A DNA stretch of 13,223 nt. Origin: Brevibacillus sp. GTDB taxonomy: Bacteria; Bacillota; Bacilli; Brevibacillales; Brevibacillaceae. The position numbers and the translations under genes are program-made. Each line of letters starts with the position of its first letter. Position 1 is the stretch's first letter. The notes beneath the pieces are model-generated. The model was not told the DNA's origin. It saw only the letters and a program-made list of their open reading frames with translations, and searched no databases. This document shows positions 1-7,058 of this stretch, piece after piece. The stretch spans positions 1-13,223 of the forward strand of contig JARDZO010000149.1 of NCBI GenBank assembly GCA_029240815.1, read 5' to 3'.

Positions 1-71
1 TCCAGCACGAGAACGATCAAGAGCAGGATCAGGCCGAAATAGACAATCAGCCGGGTCCTAATTCCCTTCAT
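1..71 (-). CDS. Sensor histidine kinase, N-terminal fragment (runs off the window)
   Basis: An ATG at 71-69 opens a minus-strand reading frame that is still open at base 1, giving 23 codons. The visible peptide begins MKGIRTRL and continues as an almost purely hydrophobic stretch (VYFGLILLLIVLVL). That is a short basic cytoplasmic tail followed by a first transmembrane helix, as in membrane sensor kinases. The start lies inside the 3' end of the response regulator gene, overlapping its last 14 bases including the stop, so the two genes are probably translationally coupled. No kinase motif (H-box, HATPase) lies inside the window. The assignment therefore rests on position behind an OmpR-type regulator and on the membrane-anchor character; another membrane protein is possible. 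Confidence 0.75.
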   Translation of the reverse strand, partial: MKGIRTRLIVYFGLILLLIVLVL

Positions 72-768
72 CAGAAACTTCCTTTCGCCATAAATACCCA
101 TAGCCCCATACCGTCTCCAGGAAGGAGGGGTGGGCAGGGTCGTGTTCGATTTTTTGACGGATGCGACGGATGTTGACATCGACAATTTTAAGGTCGCCTA
201 CGAAAAATTGCCCCCAGACGACAGTCAGAATTTCGTCGCGACTAATAGCTTTGTTCGCACTCTCTGCCAAGAGCTTGATGATCGCGAATTCTTTGGGGGT
301 CAGGACAATCTCCTGGTCTTTTTTGATCAGCTTCCGTTCGTCCAGGAGCAGGGTAAACGGATGAATGTCGATCTCATTTTTTTCAATGGGAGAGTCGATC
401 GGGGAGAGTCGGCGATGCAGTGCTTTTACGCGAGCCAACAGCTCAGCCGGGCTAAATGGCTTCCCGACGTAGTCGTCCGCCCCGAATTCCAGTCCCATCA
501 CCTTGTCCAACTCCTGGCTTTTGGCCGTGAGCATGATAATCCCGAGACGAGGGTACTTTTTCCGCAAACGCCCGCACACCTCGAAGCCGTCGATGCCGGG
601 CAGCATGACATCCAGGATCGCAATCTCGATATCCTGCTGACTGTCTGCCAGTTCCAACGCTTCTTCTCCAGTCGTTGCTTCTACTACCTCGCAGCCTTCC
701 CGTTTCAGGTTGATACGGACAAAATCACGAATAGACTTTTCATCTTCCAACAGCAGTACTTTCATCAT
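58..768 (-). CDS. OmpR/PhoB-family two-component response regulator
   Basis: A 236-aa protein with an N-terminal receiver domain (about residues 3-118) and a C-terminal winged-helix DNA-binding domain (about 130-230). The acidic pocket is E8-D9, the phosphoacceptor is D53 in ILDVMLPGIDG, the switch Thr is T81 and the conserved Lys is K103 in VGKPFSPAELLARV. The DNA-binding half shows the typical LTPKEFAIIKLLAE, the recognition-helix region VDVNIRRIRQKIE and the final ETVWGYGYLWR hairpin. A phosphorylated form would bind promoters as a dimer. The gene starts with tandem ATGs; the GGAAAGGAG ribosome site lies 5 nt before the first and 8 nt before the second, so M2 is an equally good start. It lies 45 nt downstream of the lipoprotein gene and overlaps the kinase gene, implying one transcript. 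No particular named system could be recognised. Confidence 0.95.
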   Translation of the reverse strand: MMKVLLLEDEKSIRDFVRINLKREGCEVVEATTGEEALELADSQQDIEIAILDVMLPGIDGFEVCGRLRKKYPRLGIIMLTAKSQELDKVMGLEFGADDYVGKPFSPAELLARVKALHRRLSPIDSPIEKNEIDIHPFTLLLDERKLIKKDQEIVLTPKEFAIIKLLAESANKAISRDEILTVVWGQFFVGDLKIVDVNIRRIRQKIEHDPAHPSFLETVWGYGYLWRKEVSDEGN

Positions 769-813
769 GACGTCTCCTTTCCTGATAAATGAGTCGGGGT
801 AACGATTTCGTGA

Positions 814-2178
814 TTATAGTCGTGTCCGCAACGGCTGGTACAGCTGGCGGATTTCGTCCGGCGTCAAGAGCATCGTTTTATATTCCTGCATAGCAGATTG
901 ATTCAATTCAGGTGAACCCTGCGGTTGAATGGCTACGTGTACCTGTTTTCCCTCTTCCTTCAGCAATACGTACGGGACATGCTTTTGCTTGAGGTCATCC
1001 TCAAATTGACTCCAGGACTTTTGCGGGACGATTTGTAACGTGAGCAGCTCCGCCTTTTTCTTGGTCTTCTCATTAAAATAGAGCATGTGGATCGGTGGGG
1101 AGTCGGCATCTTGCCCAACTTCCACGGTGTACTTTCCGTCCCATTTTTGAGGGATTCGAAAATCGATTCCGAAGCCGTAATTTTGATAATGGTCTTCGAC
1201 GTGGGATAGTCCTGTTGTCCCGTCCCATCGGAAGTAGGAAGAAATCCACGGGATAGCCGCCATGGGTAAATCGTCGGTTCCCAGTGGCTGGGTCTTTGTG
1301 CCGATCTCAATAATCCCATCGCCGTTGATGTCCTCGCTGTACAGCGGATAAGGCTTGAATGTCAGGTCCATTTGCCCGTCCATTTTCGCCAGTGGGTTCC
1401 GCAGCTGACCATTGTCCCACACCAACAGATCGGTGGAGGCCGAGTGCGCTCCGATGCCGGCTTCTATGAAAAGTCCATTTTGATGAGCGGAAGCCTTTCC
1501 GATCACAGCTTGTTCATAACCGTTTACCGAACCATCTAACTCCAGCTCTGTCAGCTTACCCAGTTTTTCATCGATTAGACCATAAATTTGCGCCTTGGAG
1601 GTGAAGTTATTGTGGTCGTGTATTACCAGGGCCAATTCGGAAAGAGGATCTCCGTTCAGATCACCCACCGCCATGACGGAATACGTCTGTTTTAGCAGCT
1701 CTTGCAAGCTTCCCTGTGCAATCGAGTAAACGGAAAGCTCCTTGTTCAGATCATCCCCCCCGCCAAAACCAATCAGCATTTCAGGGATATGATCACCAGT
1801 CATGTCCAAAAACCTGACGTAATCCAGCTCACTGCCGATTCCAGTGAAGGAAGCGAGCTTGGTCCAGCTTCCCTGTTTTTGAGAGAGGATCAGTACGCCG
1901 ATTTCGTAATCGGTTTTTTCGTTCTTGTAGAAAGCCGTGACTTCCGGGGAACCATCTCCGTTCAGATCCTGCAAGGAAACGGCACTCGATTCGTCAGGAT
2001 GGAGAGGAACGGTTAATTGGGACCCTGGTGGCAAAAATTGCATGACGGCCTGATTAATGGATTGCTGGTCGCCATCTGCGGAAGGTGCGCGCATTAGTTC
2101 GTTGGGCGTATCTGTAAGTCCGCATCCACTGATCAGCGTCATGCAGATCGCGGCAGAGTATAGCCAAGCCTTTTTCAT
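814..2178 (-). CDS. Lipoprotein with FG-GAP/VCBS-like calcium-loop repeats
   Basis: A 454-aa protein with a lipoprotein signal peptide: basic MKK start, hydrophobic core and lipobox LISGC, so C19 should be lipidated and the protein held on the outer face of the membrane. The mature part contains at least four short repeats of the FG-GAP/VCBS kind: DLNGDGSPEV (71-80), DMTGDHIPEM (125-134), DLNGDPLSEL (173-182) and DINGDGIIEI (283-292). Each is an acidic DxxGD loop followed by a hydrophobic strand, as in beta-propeller blades that bind calcium. The C-terminal 120 or so residues lack these repeats and may form a separate domain. It is the first gene of the operon with the response regulator and kinase, so an extracytoplasmic sensing or accessory role is plausible but inferred. 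On the minus strand an AGGAA-type ribosome site precedes the ATG, and a TAAAAT -10-like box (2217-2222) lies upstream without a convincing -35. Confidence 0.85.
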   Translation of the reverse strand: MKKAWLYSAAICMTLISGCGLTDTPNELMRAPSADGDQQSINQAVMQFLPPGSQLTVPLHPDESSAVSLQDLNGDGSPEVTAFYKNEKTDYEIGVLILSQKQGSWTKLASFTGIGSELDYVRFLDMTGDHIPEMLIGFGGGDDLNKELSVYSIAQGSLQELLKQTYSVMAVGDLNGDPLSELALVIHDHNNFTSKAQIYGLIDEKLGKLTELELDGSVNGYEQAVIGKASAHQNGLFIEAGIGAHSASTDLLVWDNGQLRNPLAKMDGQMDLTFKPYPLYSEDINGDGIIEIGTKTQPLGTDDLPMAAIPWISSYFRWDGTTGLSHVEDHYQNYGFGIDFRIPQKWDGKYTVEVGQDADSPPIHMLYFNEKTKKKAELLTLQIVPQKSWSQFEDDLKQKHVPYVLLKEEGKQVHVAIQPQGSPELNQSAMQEYKTMLLTPDEIRQLYQPLRTRL

Positions 2179-2471
2179 AAGGAAGATTCCTTTCTGCTTC
2201 TAGGTCGATTGACTCTATTTTAGCCCGACAGACAGGTGAAGTTGTTGCAAACCGGTAAAAAAACGGATTTCGAAGCAATTTCATGAAGAGCGACCGCGTT
2301 TAGAGGAAAGTTTTTATGCGCTTGCGCGGAAAAAAAACAAGAAAAAATCAGGAAAATATTACTTGCAACATTTGTCGCAGTTCTTTCGTTAGATATACGA
2401 CAGGGAAGGGTATACATGGGTGTAATCATTTGGAAATAGAGAAGAACCCCATCTAAAAGGAGGACGATAGT
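2179..2471. promoter_or_regulatory. Divergent intergenic control region
   Basis: This 293-bp gap separates the divergent lipoprotein and secreted-protein genes and holds no credible coding sequence. Candidate plus-strand promoter: TTGTCG at 2372-2377, a 16-nt spacer and TATACG at 2394-2399, with a second -10-like TATACA at 2411-2416. Candidate minus-strand -10: TAAAAT at 2217-2222. The octamer TTGCAACA occurs once in each direction, at 2363-2370 on the plus strand and at 2243-2250 on the minus strand, each upstream of one of the two genes. The promoter assignments are weak because neither is close to consensus. Confidence 0.4.
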
Positions 2472-3422
2472 ATGAAAGCGTGGCATAAATCTTTGGTGGC
2501 TGTCGCATGCAGCGGCGCGATTCTGCTAGGCGCAGGCCTGGGAGCCGATCCGGTTCAAGCGAAAGCACTCAACACACAATCTTTTGCATCCGTTGTCCTA
2601 TTGCAGCCTCAGAATAACATTCCGTTTACGATTCAATTTGTAGATGGCTTCAAAGTGAATGTCACAAACGGTGTGACAAAAGCAGTGAGCACCTTTGATG
2701 TGTCTGCCAATAAAGCGACCTATGTTCGACAAGGAGTTTACCAAGGAAACGGCAAACTTGCAAAGAAAATGAGTGGGTTTTCACAAAAGCTGGTGCAGTT
2801 GGTACCGTATTATGATGCCAATGGCAACCTGCGTTGGAAAGGCCAGCAAATGATCTGGGGTGTGAATGGTGAAGATCGCATCGCCGTTGCAACCAGTGTA
2901 TGGAACATCGTCGACCAAAAACCGCAGCTGCTCAGCGTCTCGGTACAAAAAGGCGATTGGGACAACATGCCGTCTACTGAGGTAGACGTCAACAGCGGAT
3001 TCAGCATGGGGAAAGATATTACATACGTGCTGGATACCAAGTATGCGGATGTGACGGGAGATGGCGTAGAGGACCACATCCTCCTGATCGGAGACAAAAT
3101 GGGAAGCGCGATGAATCTGCGAGCCGACCATTTGCGTGTCGTCGTACGAGAAGGAAAGTCCAATCAGCAAACGTTCATTTCCGTAGGACAAAGAGACAGT
3201 GGACACATGCCAAAACTCGCGATCGCCCATGGAAATCCGGATGGAATCAAAGACATCTTGGTAACCATGCCGAATGCTACGGGCAATACCTACAGCCTTT
3301 TGACCTGGAAGGACAATCGACCTGAAGCTATCGTCGATCAGGCGCAATTGAACGTGCGAAGCGTCTACCAGCCAGTCATTGGGACCTATGGGGAAGCCAT
3401 GGCGATGAAAAAGCTGAAATAA
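2472..3422 (+). CDS. Secreted VCBS/FG-GAP-like protein of unknown function
   Basis: A 316-aa protein with a clear Sec signal peptide: MKAWHK, then the hydrophobic segment SLVAVACSGAILLGAGLG, and a likely signal peptidase I site at VQA-KA (after residue 30). Cys13 sits inside the hydrophobic core and not in a lipobox, so this is probably a released or wall-associated protein and not a lipoprotein. The mature region is beta-rich. It contains one calcium-loop-like motif, DVTGDGVEDHILLIGD (193-208), and a degenerate second one, GNPDGIKDILV (254-264), recalling the repeats of the divergent lipoprotein. The start is fixed by AAAGGAGG 8 nt upstream of the ATG. No enzyme motif was recognised. Divergence from the lipoprotein/two-component operon suggests a shared envelope role or shared control, but that is inference. 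No terminator directly follows the stop codon. Confidence 0.8.
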   Translation: MKAWHKSLVAVACSGAILLGAGLGADPVQAKALNTQSFASVVLLQPQNNIPFTIQFVDGFKVNVTNGVTKAVSTFDVSANKATYVRQGVYQGNGKLAKKMSGFSQKLVQLVPYYDANGNLRWKGQQMIWGVNGEDRIAVATSVWNIVDQKPQLLSVSVQKGDWDNMPSTEVDVNSGFSMGKDITYVLDTKYADVTGDGVEDHILLIGDKMGSAMNLRADHLRVVVREGKSNQQTFISVGQRDSGHMPKLAIAHGNPDGIKDILVTMPNATGNTYSLLTWKDNRPEAIVDQAQLNVRSVYQPVIGTYGEAMAMKKLK

Positions 3423-3464
3423 TTGCGGGGAAACGGCAAGGTGCTTGAAACGTAGCGGTTGTGG

Positions 3465-3664
3465 GGAGAAGCCTGTTTCCATTCTGCGCTCCGGGCTACG
3501 TCCGACAAGTAGAGTAGACTGTCCGCTACGCCATGATCCCGAGGGAATCGCAAAACGGCGCGCAGCTCCGAGGGTTACACATAGATAGCGATTCTGTTGC
3601 CTCGGGCTTCATGGCTCCGCTGAGTCGGACTCCACAGTCGCTCCGCCTGGAAACAGGCTTCTCC
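3465..3664. repeat. Imperfect palindromic element 1 (200 bp)
   Basis: The ends are a perfect 17-bp inverted repeat: GGAGAAGCCTGTTTCCA at 3465-3481 and its complement at 3648-3664. Further complementary blocks are nested inside: GTCCGAC (3500-3506) with GTCGGAC (3624-3630), and GCCATGATCCCGAGG...AATCGC (3530-3551) with its imperfect complement at 3588-3615. The left arm carries about 15 extra bases between the second and third blocks. The whole unit could fold as one long broken hairpin in either strand's RNA. It has no open frame with a ribosome site. A MITE-like or other dispersed intergenic repeat, or a structured RNA, are the main options; no target-site duplication was evident. Confidence 0.75.
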
Positions 3665-3819
3665 TGCAAGCTGATCCTACTCATTGAGCTTTTCTAAAAC
3701 CTTTTCGGGACATTCTCGGGTTGCTAAACAATAAGGCCACCTTACTCTTTGGTATCCCTCTCACGAATTATGCTAACGACGTTCTTTATGTCCAATAACC
3801 ACACATCAACAATCTAACG
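3665..3819. other. Non-coding stretch between palindromic element 1 and a terminator
   Basis: No gene is supported here. A 15-codon frame at 3769-3816 (MLTTFFMSNNHTSTI) ends just before the terminator, but it lacks a ribosome binding site and nothing else suggests translation. The composition is more AT-rich than the flanking palindromes. Confidence 0.5.
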
Positions 3820-3852
3820 ACTCCTTTTTCACAATGTGAAGAAGGAGTTTTT
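3820..3852 (+). terminator. Intrinsic terminator with no obvious gene in front of it
   Basis: ACTCCTTTTTCACA (3820-3833) pairs with TGTGAAGAAGGAGT (3835-3848) over 14 positions, 13 Watson-Crick and one T-G wobble, followed by TTTT. The few innermost pairs must open to form the loop. The nearest upstream plus-strand gene stops at 3422, about 400 bp away, so this ends either a long 3' UTR that includes palindromic element 1 or a separate small transcript. Confidence 0.75.
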
Positions 3853-3914
3853 ACGTTTAAGGGTTCAGTGTTCCAAGATGCTTCAAAAAAGCTCTCAACC
3901 AAAAAAGCTGTCCA

Positions 3915-4116
3915 GGAAAAAGGAGAAAAAAGCGAAGGTATTAGGGGCACAGCCCAGGCGGAGTGGAAAAAGCGGAACCTGCCCTTAGCGTCCACCTCTG
4001 AGAGACTTCCGCGAGACGACTACTTTGGACGCGGGTTCCGCTTTTGGAATGGAGCCGAGCAGGGATGACCCCCGAGCAAGTGACCCTACTAACCTGGAGC
4101 GTTTTCTCCTTTTTCC
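3915..4116. repeat. Imperfect palindromic element 2 (202 bp)
   Basis: The ends are a perfect 15-bp inverted repeat: GGAAAAAGGAGAAAA (3915-3929) and its complement (4102-4116). Inside lie AAAAGCGGAACC (3968-3979) with GGTTCCGCTTTT (4034-4045), and GCGTCCA (3988-3994) with TGGACGC (4026-4032). Between the outer and inner blocks the arms remain partly complementary (for example TTAGGGGCAC against GTGACCCTACTAA). Size and nested design match element 1, but the primary sequence is different. It ends about 50 bp before the first Zur box. Open frames crossing it on both strands look like by-products of the palindrome. Confidence 0.75.
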
Positions 4117-4169
4117 GCCCCGCCACTACAGCCAATCAACAAACTGGGACTTTTCTTATAAGCATTAAA

Positions 4170-4183
4170 TCGTAATAATTACG
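4170..4183. promoter_or_regulatory. Zur box 1
   Basis: TCGTAATAATTACG with an AAA/TTTT surround is an almost perfect inverted repeat and matches the Bacillus Zur operator core TCGTAATnATTACGA as I know it. It lies directly upstream of the -35 hexamer of the zinc operon promoter, where zinc-loaded Zur would block RNA polymerase. Confidence 0.88.
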
Positions 4184-4190
4184 TTTTATC

Positions 4191-4220
4191 TTGACAAAGA
4201 CATCTTGTGGTGTGTAGGAT
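4191..4220 (+). promoter_or_regulatory. SigmaA promoter of the zinc-starvation operon
   Basis: A consensus -35 TTGACA (4191-4196), an 18-nt spacer and a -10 TAGGAT (4215-4220). It sits exactly between the two Zur boxes, so both could occlude it. Transcription should begin near 4227, giving a leader of about 50 nt. Confidence 0.75.
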
Positions 4221-4230
4221 AGATTTTAAA

Positions 4231-4244
4231 TCGTAATAATTACG
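4231..4244. promoter_or_regulatory. Zur box 2
   Basis: A second copy of TCGTAATAATTACG, identical to box 1 over 14 bp and preceded by the same TTAAA-type flank. It overlaps the expected transcription start, 61 bp downstream of box 1, close to six helical turns. Both boxes are therefore on nearly the same face of the DNA. Confidence 0.88.
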
Positions 4245-4274
4245 GTTTATTAACCTTCAAGGAGCGATTTCTGA

Positions 4275-5486
4275 ATGGAAGATAACCGGATACCCGTAAC
4301 GGTGTTGAGTGGCTATTTGGGAGCAGGCAAGACGACCTTGCTCAATCATGTGTTGAACAATCGGGATGGACTGCGCGTGGCAGTCATCGTTAATGACTTG
4401 AGTGAAGTGAATGTGGACGGTGCGCTCGTTTCTCAAGGTGGGGGCATTTCTCGCGTGGAGGAAAAGGTCGTAGAGATGTCCAATGGCTGCATCTGCTGCA
4501 CCTTGCGAGAGGATTTGCTGACGGAAGTAGAGCGTCTGGCTTTGGAAGGTCGTTATGACTACATATTGATCGAGTCGACAGGGATTGGCGAGCCAGTCCC
4601 CGTCGCGCAGACATTTACGTATATGGACGAAGAAAACGGGATCAATCTCTCTGCACGATGCCGACTGGACACGATGGTGACAGTCGTGGATGCGTATCGG
4701 TTTTGGCACGATTTTTCCTCGGGGGAGAGCCTGTTGGACCGGGAGCAAGCAATTGGTGCCGATGATACCCGGGAGGTCGTCGATCTGCTGATCAGCCAAA
4801 TCGAGTTTTGCGATGTCCTCGTCTTGAACAAATGCGACATGGTCGACCCGGACGATTTAATGCAGCTGGAGGGAGTCCTGCGCAAGCTGCAGCCAAATGC
4901 TCGATTGATCCGCTCCAAGCGAGGTCAAGTAGAGCCTCACGAGATTTTGAATACAGGCTTGTTTGATTTTGAGCAGGCCAGTCAATCAGCGGGCTGGATC
5001 GCGGAGCTGCAAAAGGAAGAGCACACTCCCGAGACGGACGAATACGGAATCTCGTCCTTTGTCTATCGGGCAAAACGACCTTTGCACCCCGAACGATTTG
5101 GAAAATGGCTCAGCCAATGGCCAGAGGAAGTCGTGCGTGCAAAGGGGTTCTTTTGGCTGGCGACCCGCAATGATGTAGCGATGACCCTGAGTCAGGCGGG
5201 ACCTTCTATTGAAGTAGGGATGGCCGGGTTCTGGACCGCAGCATTGCCGGAGGAAGAGCGAAGCATGTTGTTGGCAGAAGATCCTGAGTGGGCACATACG
5301 TGGGATCCGGTGCATGGCGACCGGATCACTGAGCTGGTGTTTATCGGCATTGACCTGGAACGAGAGCGAATCGAGAACGAATTGAATACTTGTCTGCTGA
5401 CAGACGAAGAGTACAGCTCAGACTGGACACAGCTTCCAGATCCGTTGCCAACAGCAGATACCGTCGTCGAGACGATGATCTCATAA
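4275..5486 (+). CDS. yciC: COG0523 zinc metallochaperone GTPase (YciC/ZagA type)
   Basis: A 403-aa G3E-family P-loop GTPase, close in length to Bacillus YciC/ZagA. Visible motifs are the Walker [10 protein letters not shown] (13-21), the metal-binding CICC at 72-75 (the CxCC signature of COG0523), the Walker B/switch-like ESTGIGEP (100-107) and the base-specificity motif NKCD (185-188). The CobW C-terminal domain spans roughly 258-375. Family members use GTP binding to deliver zinc to client proteins when zinc is scarce. The two Zur boxes around the promoter and the zinc-independent L33 gene 13 nt downstream support zinc, not cobalt or nickel, as the metal. AAGGAG lies 10 nt before the ATG. 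Unlike some relatives it has no His-rich tract. I see no enzyme gene nearby that would identify a specific client. Confidence 0.93.
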   Translation: MEDNRIPVTVLSGYLGAGKTTLLNHVLNNRDGLRVAVIVNDLSEVNVDGALVSQGGGISRVEEKVVEMSNGCICCTLREDLLTEVERLALEGRYDYILIESTGIGEPVPVAQTFTYMDEENGINLSARCRLDTMVTVVDAYRFWHDFSSGESLLDREQAIGADDTREVVDLLISQIEFCDVLVLNKCDMVDPDDLMQLEGVLRKLQPNARLIRSKRGQVEPHEILNTGLFDFEQASQSAGWIAELQKEEHTPETDEYGISSFVYRAKRPLHPERFGKWLSQWPEEVVRAKGFFWLATRNDVAMTLSQAGPSIEVGMAGFWTAALPEEERSMLLAEDPEWAHTWDPVHGDRITELVFIGIDLERERIENELNTCLLTDEEYSSDWTQLPDPLPTADTVVETMIS

Positions 5487-5499
5487 GGAGGAGTAACAT

Positions 5500-5649
5500 A
5501 TGCGAGTCAACATTACCCTGCAATGCACGGAGACAGGGGATCGTAACTACATCACGACGAAAAACAAACGCAATCACCCTGAACGTCTGGAGTTGAAGAA
5601 ATACTCTCCACGCTTGAAGCGCCACACTCTACATCGGGAAACGAAATAA
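5500..5649 (+). CDS. rpmG: Zinc-independent ribosomal protein L33 (C-minus type)
   Basis: A 49-aa protein beginning [19 protein letters not shown] and ending [17 protein letters not shown], the full normal length of bacterial L33 (bL33). Zinc-binding L33 has two CxxC pairs. Here the first is CTET and the second SPRL, leaving a single Cys (C9), so a zinc ribbon cannot form. Such C-minus copies replace the zinc-bearing form on ribosomes during zinc limitation and so spare zinc. The ATG is preceded by AAGGAGG, which overlaps the GTPase stop codon. The gene shares the Zur-controlled transcript and is followed by a terminator. It resembles the RpmGC-type paralogue of Bacillus as I remember it. Confidence 0.95.
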   Translation: MRVNITLQCTETGDRNYITTKNKRNHPERLELKKYSPRLKRHTLHRETK

Positions 5650-5669
5650 GTAGTGTAAAAAAAGCAAAT

Positions 5670-5709
5670 AGCTCTCCACCCCGTCAGTTTGTGGCGGAGG
5701 AGGAGAGCT
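5670..5709. terminator. Bidirectional terminator between L33 and glycerate kinase
   Basis: AGCTCTCC (5670-5677) pairs with GGAGAGCT (5702-5709), and pairing continues imperfectly inward through CC/GG blocks. TTTGTTTT follows on the plus strand. On the minus strand the hairpin is followed by ATTTGCTTTTTTT. It can therefore end both the zinc operon and the converging glycerate kinase gene. Confidence 0.85.
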
Positions 5710-5737
5710 TTGTTTTGTATCGAGATGTGCGCCACTT

Positions 5738-6874
5738 TTAGAGCTGATTACTAGCAAAAATACGCACGACCTGTTCGGCGGATTGTTCCAGCAGCTTGGC
5801 CGTTTGCAGCATAGACTGTTCAAGCGACATGGGTTTATTGGTAATACTCAGTACGGCCGTGACACCCTCTTGGTATAGCGAATCGATCCCTTGCCCGACT
5901 GAGCCGGCTAGTACAATGACGGGAATGCCGTATTGTCTGGCCAGCTGTGCAACGCCACAAGGAGTTTTTCCCTGGGCGGTCTGAAAATCTACCTGCCCTT
6001 CGCCCGTCAATACGAGGTCTGCCCCTGTCATAGCTTCTGCCAGTCGGGTAGTCTCCCTAACGATCGTAATACCTGATTGCAAGTGGCCATGCAAAAAGGC
6101 TAGTAGAGCGCCAGCTACACCGCCGGCTGCACCTGTACCAGGCAAATCATGAATGGCAATGCCTTCTGTAGCGTGGATCAGATCGGCAAAGTGACGCAGA
6201 TTGTCATCAAGTTGAGAAACCATGTCAGCCGTAGCCCCTTTTTGTGGACCAAAAACATAGGAGGCACCGTTAGGACCGACGAACGGATTGGTTACATCGC
6301 AGGCAATAATGAATTGGCAATCTTCAAGCCTGGCGTCTGCATGACTACGGTCGATTCGTCTCAGCTTTGATAGCTCACTACCTCCGTAGGCCAGTGGTTC
6401 GTCATCTTGATCGAGCAATTGAAAGCCGAGTGCTTGCAGCATACCAGCGCCAGCGTCATTGGTAGCGCTGCCTCCGATACCGAGAATGAAGCGACGACAG
6501 CCAAGATCGAGCCCGGCGAGGATCAATTGTCCGAATCCGTAGGTAGTGGTGAAGAGGGGATTTCTCTCCTCAGCTGCAATCAGATAGAGACCGGATGCAG
6601 CTGCCATCTCAATGACGCAGGTGACTCCATCGCCGAGAATCCCAAATTCAGCAGTGATCTCGCGACCTAGCGGATTTTTGACGGTTGCCTGCAACAGTTT
6701 GCCATCCGTAGCGTCCACCAGGCATTGCAAGGTTCCTTCACCACCGTCCGCCATCGGCTTGATGACGATCTCGCTGTCTGGCAGAGCTTTGAGAACGCCA
6801 GCACGGATGGCCTCTGCTACTTGCTTGGCGGTGAGACTTCCTTTGAAGGAATCAGGGGCAATGACGATTTTCAT
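5738..6874 (-). CDS. glxK: Glycerate kinase (GlxK/GarK family)
   Basis: A 378-aa protein of the usual glycerate kinase type 1 length, phosphorylating D-glycerate with ATP to 2- or 3-phosphoglycerate in the cytoplasm. Family signatures are the N-terminal MKIVIAPDSFKGSLTA, the MADGGEGT motif (41-48), the glycine-rich GIGGSATNDAGAG (132-144), ACDVTNPFVGPNGAS (191-205) and the late GEGQVDFQTAQGKTP (291-305). The minus-strand ATG at 6874 has AGGAGG 9 nt upstream. It appears monocistronic: its own promoter-like TATAAT lies upstream, and the bidirectional hairpin at 5670-5709 lies just past the stop. No glyoxylate or glycerate transport genes are adjacent, so the physiological source of glycerate is not indicated here. 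Which carbon is phosphorylated cannot be told from sequence. Confidence 0.95.
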   Translation of the reverse strand: MKIVIAPDSFKGSLTAKQVAEAIRAGVLKALPDSEIVIKPMADGGEGTLQCLVDATDGKLLQATVKNPLGREITAEFGILGDGVTCVIEMAAASGLYLIAAEERNPLFTTTYGFGQLILAGLDLGCRRFILGIGGSATNDAGAGMLQALGFQLLDQDDEPLAYGGSELSKLRRIDRSHADARLEDCQFIIACDVTNPFVGPNGASYVFGPQKGATADMVSQLDDNLRHFADLIHATEGIAIHDLPGTGAAGGVAGALLAFLHGHLQSGITIVRETTRLAEAMTGADLVLTGEGQVDFQTAQGKTPCGVAQLARQYGIPVIVLAGSVGQGIDSLYQEGVTAVLSITNKPMSLEQSMLQTAKLLEQSAEQVVRIFASNQL

Positions 6875-6930
6875 GACGCTGTACCTCCTCGTATTGCTGA
6901 TGTCTCCGGGATGAAAAAAGATCCATTTCC

Positions 6931-6960
6931 ATTATACCGAAACGTATAACAGGATCGCAG
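6931..6960 (-). promoter_or_regulatory. Candidate promoter of glycerate kinase
   Basis: A perfect -10 TATAAT on the minus strand (6931-6936), with a weak -35 CTGCGA (6955-6960) 18 nt away. Transcription would start near 6924, about 50 nt before the ATG. Confidence 0.5.
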
Positions 6961-6993
6961 GAATTCTGGATAGCAAGGGGGATCGAGGTTCTA

Positions 6994-7045
6994 TTAAAAG
7001 AGCCCTCCTGCTGAATCGATCTTTTCACAGATCCAGCAGAGGGCT
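6994..7045 (-). terminator. Terminator of the antiporter gene
   Basis: On the minus strand, AGCCCTC (7039-7045) pairs with GAGGGCT (7001-7007), extended by CTGCTGGATC against GATCGATTCAGCAG with small mismatches, and is followed by CTTTTAATAG. It begins 14 bp past the antiporter stop codon. Confidence 0.85.
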
Positions 7046-7058
7046 TGCATGATCGGGT

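Noticed and set aside
130..792. A long plus-strand open frame of 220 codons
   Set aside because: It lies entirely opposite the response regulator, whose domain motifs are unmistakable, and it has no ribosome site or family resemblance.
2781..3482. A minus-strand open frame of 233 codons
   Set aside because: It is antisense to the secreted-protein gene, which has a clear signal peptide and ribosome site. No initiation signal supports the antisense frame.
3868..4135. Open frames on both strands (66 and 64 codons) across palindromic element 2
   Set aside because: Both consist largely of the inverted-repeat arms, lack ribosome sites and have low-complexity content.
3423..4166. Possible CRISPR array, tRNA or insertion sequence in the gene-poor gap
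   Set aside because: There are no regularly spaced direct repeats, no cloverleaf with a TTC arm, and no transposase frame; only palindromes and one terminator are present.
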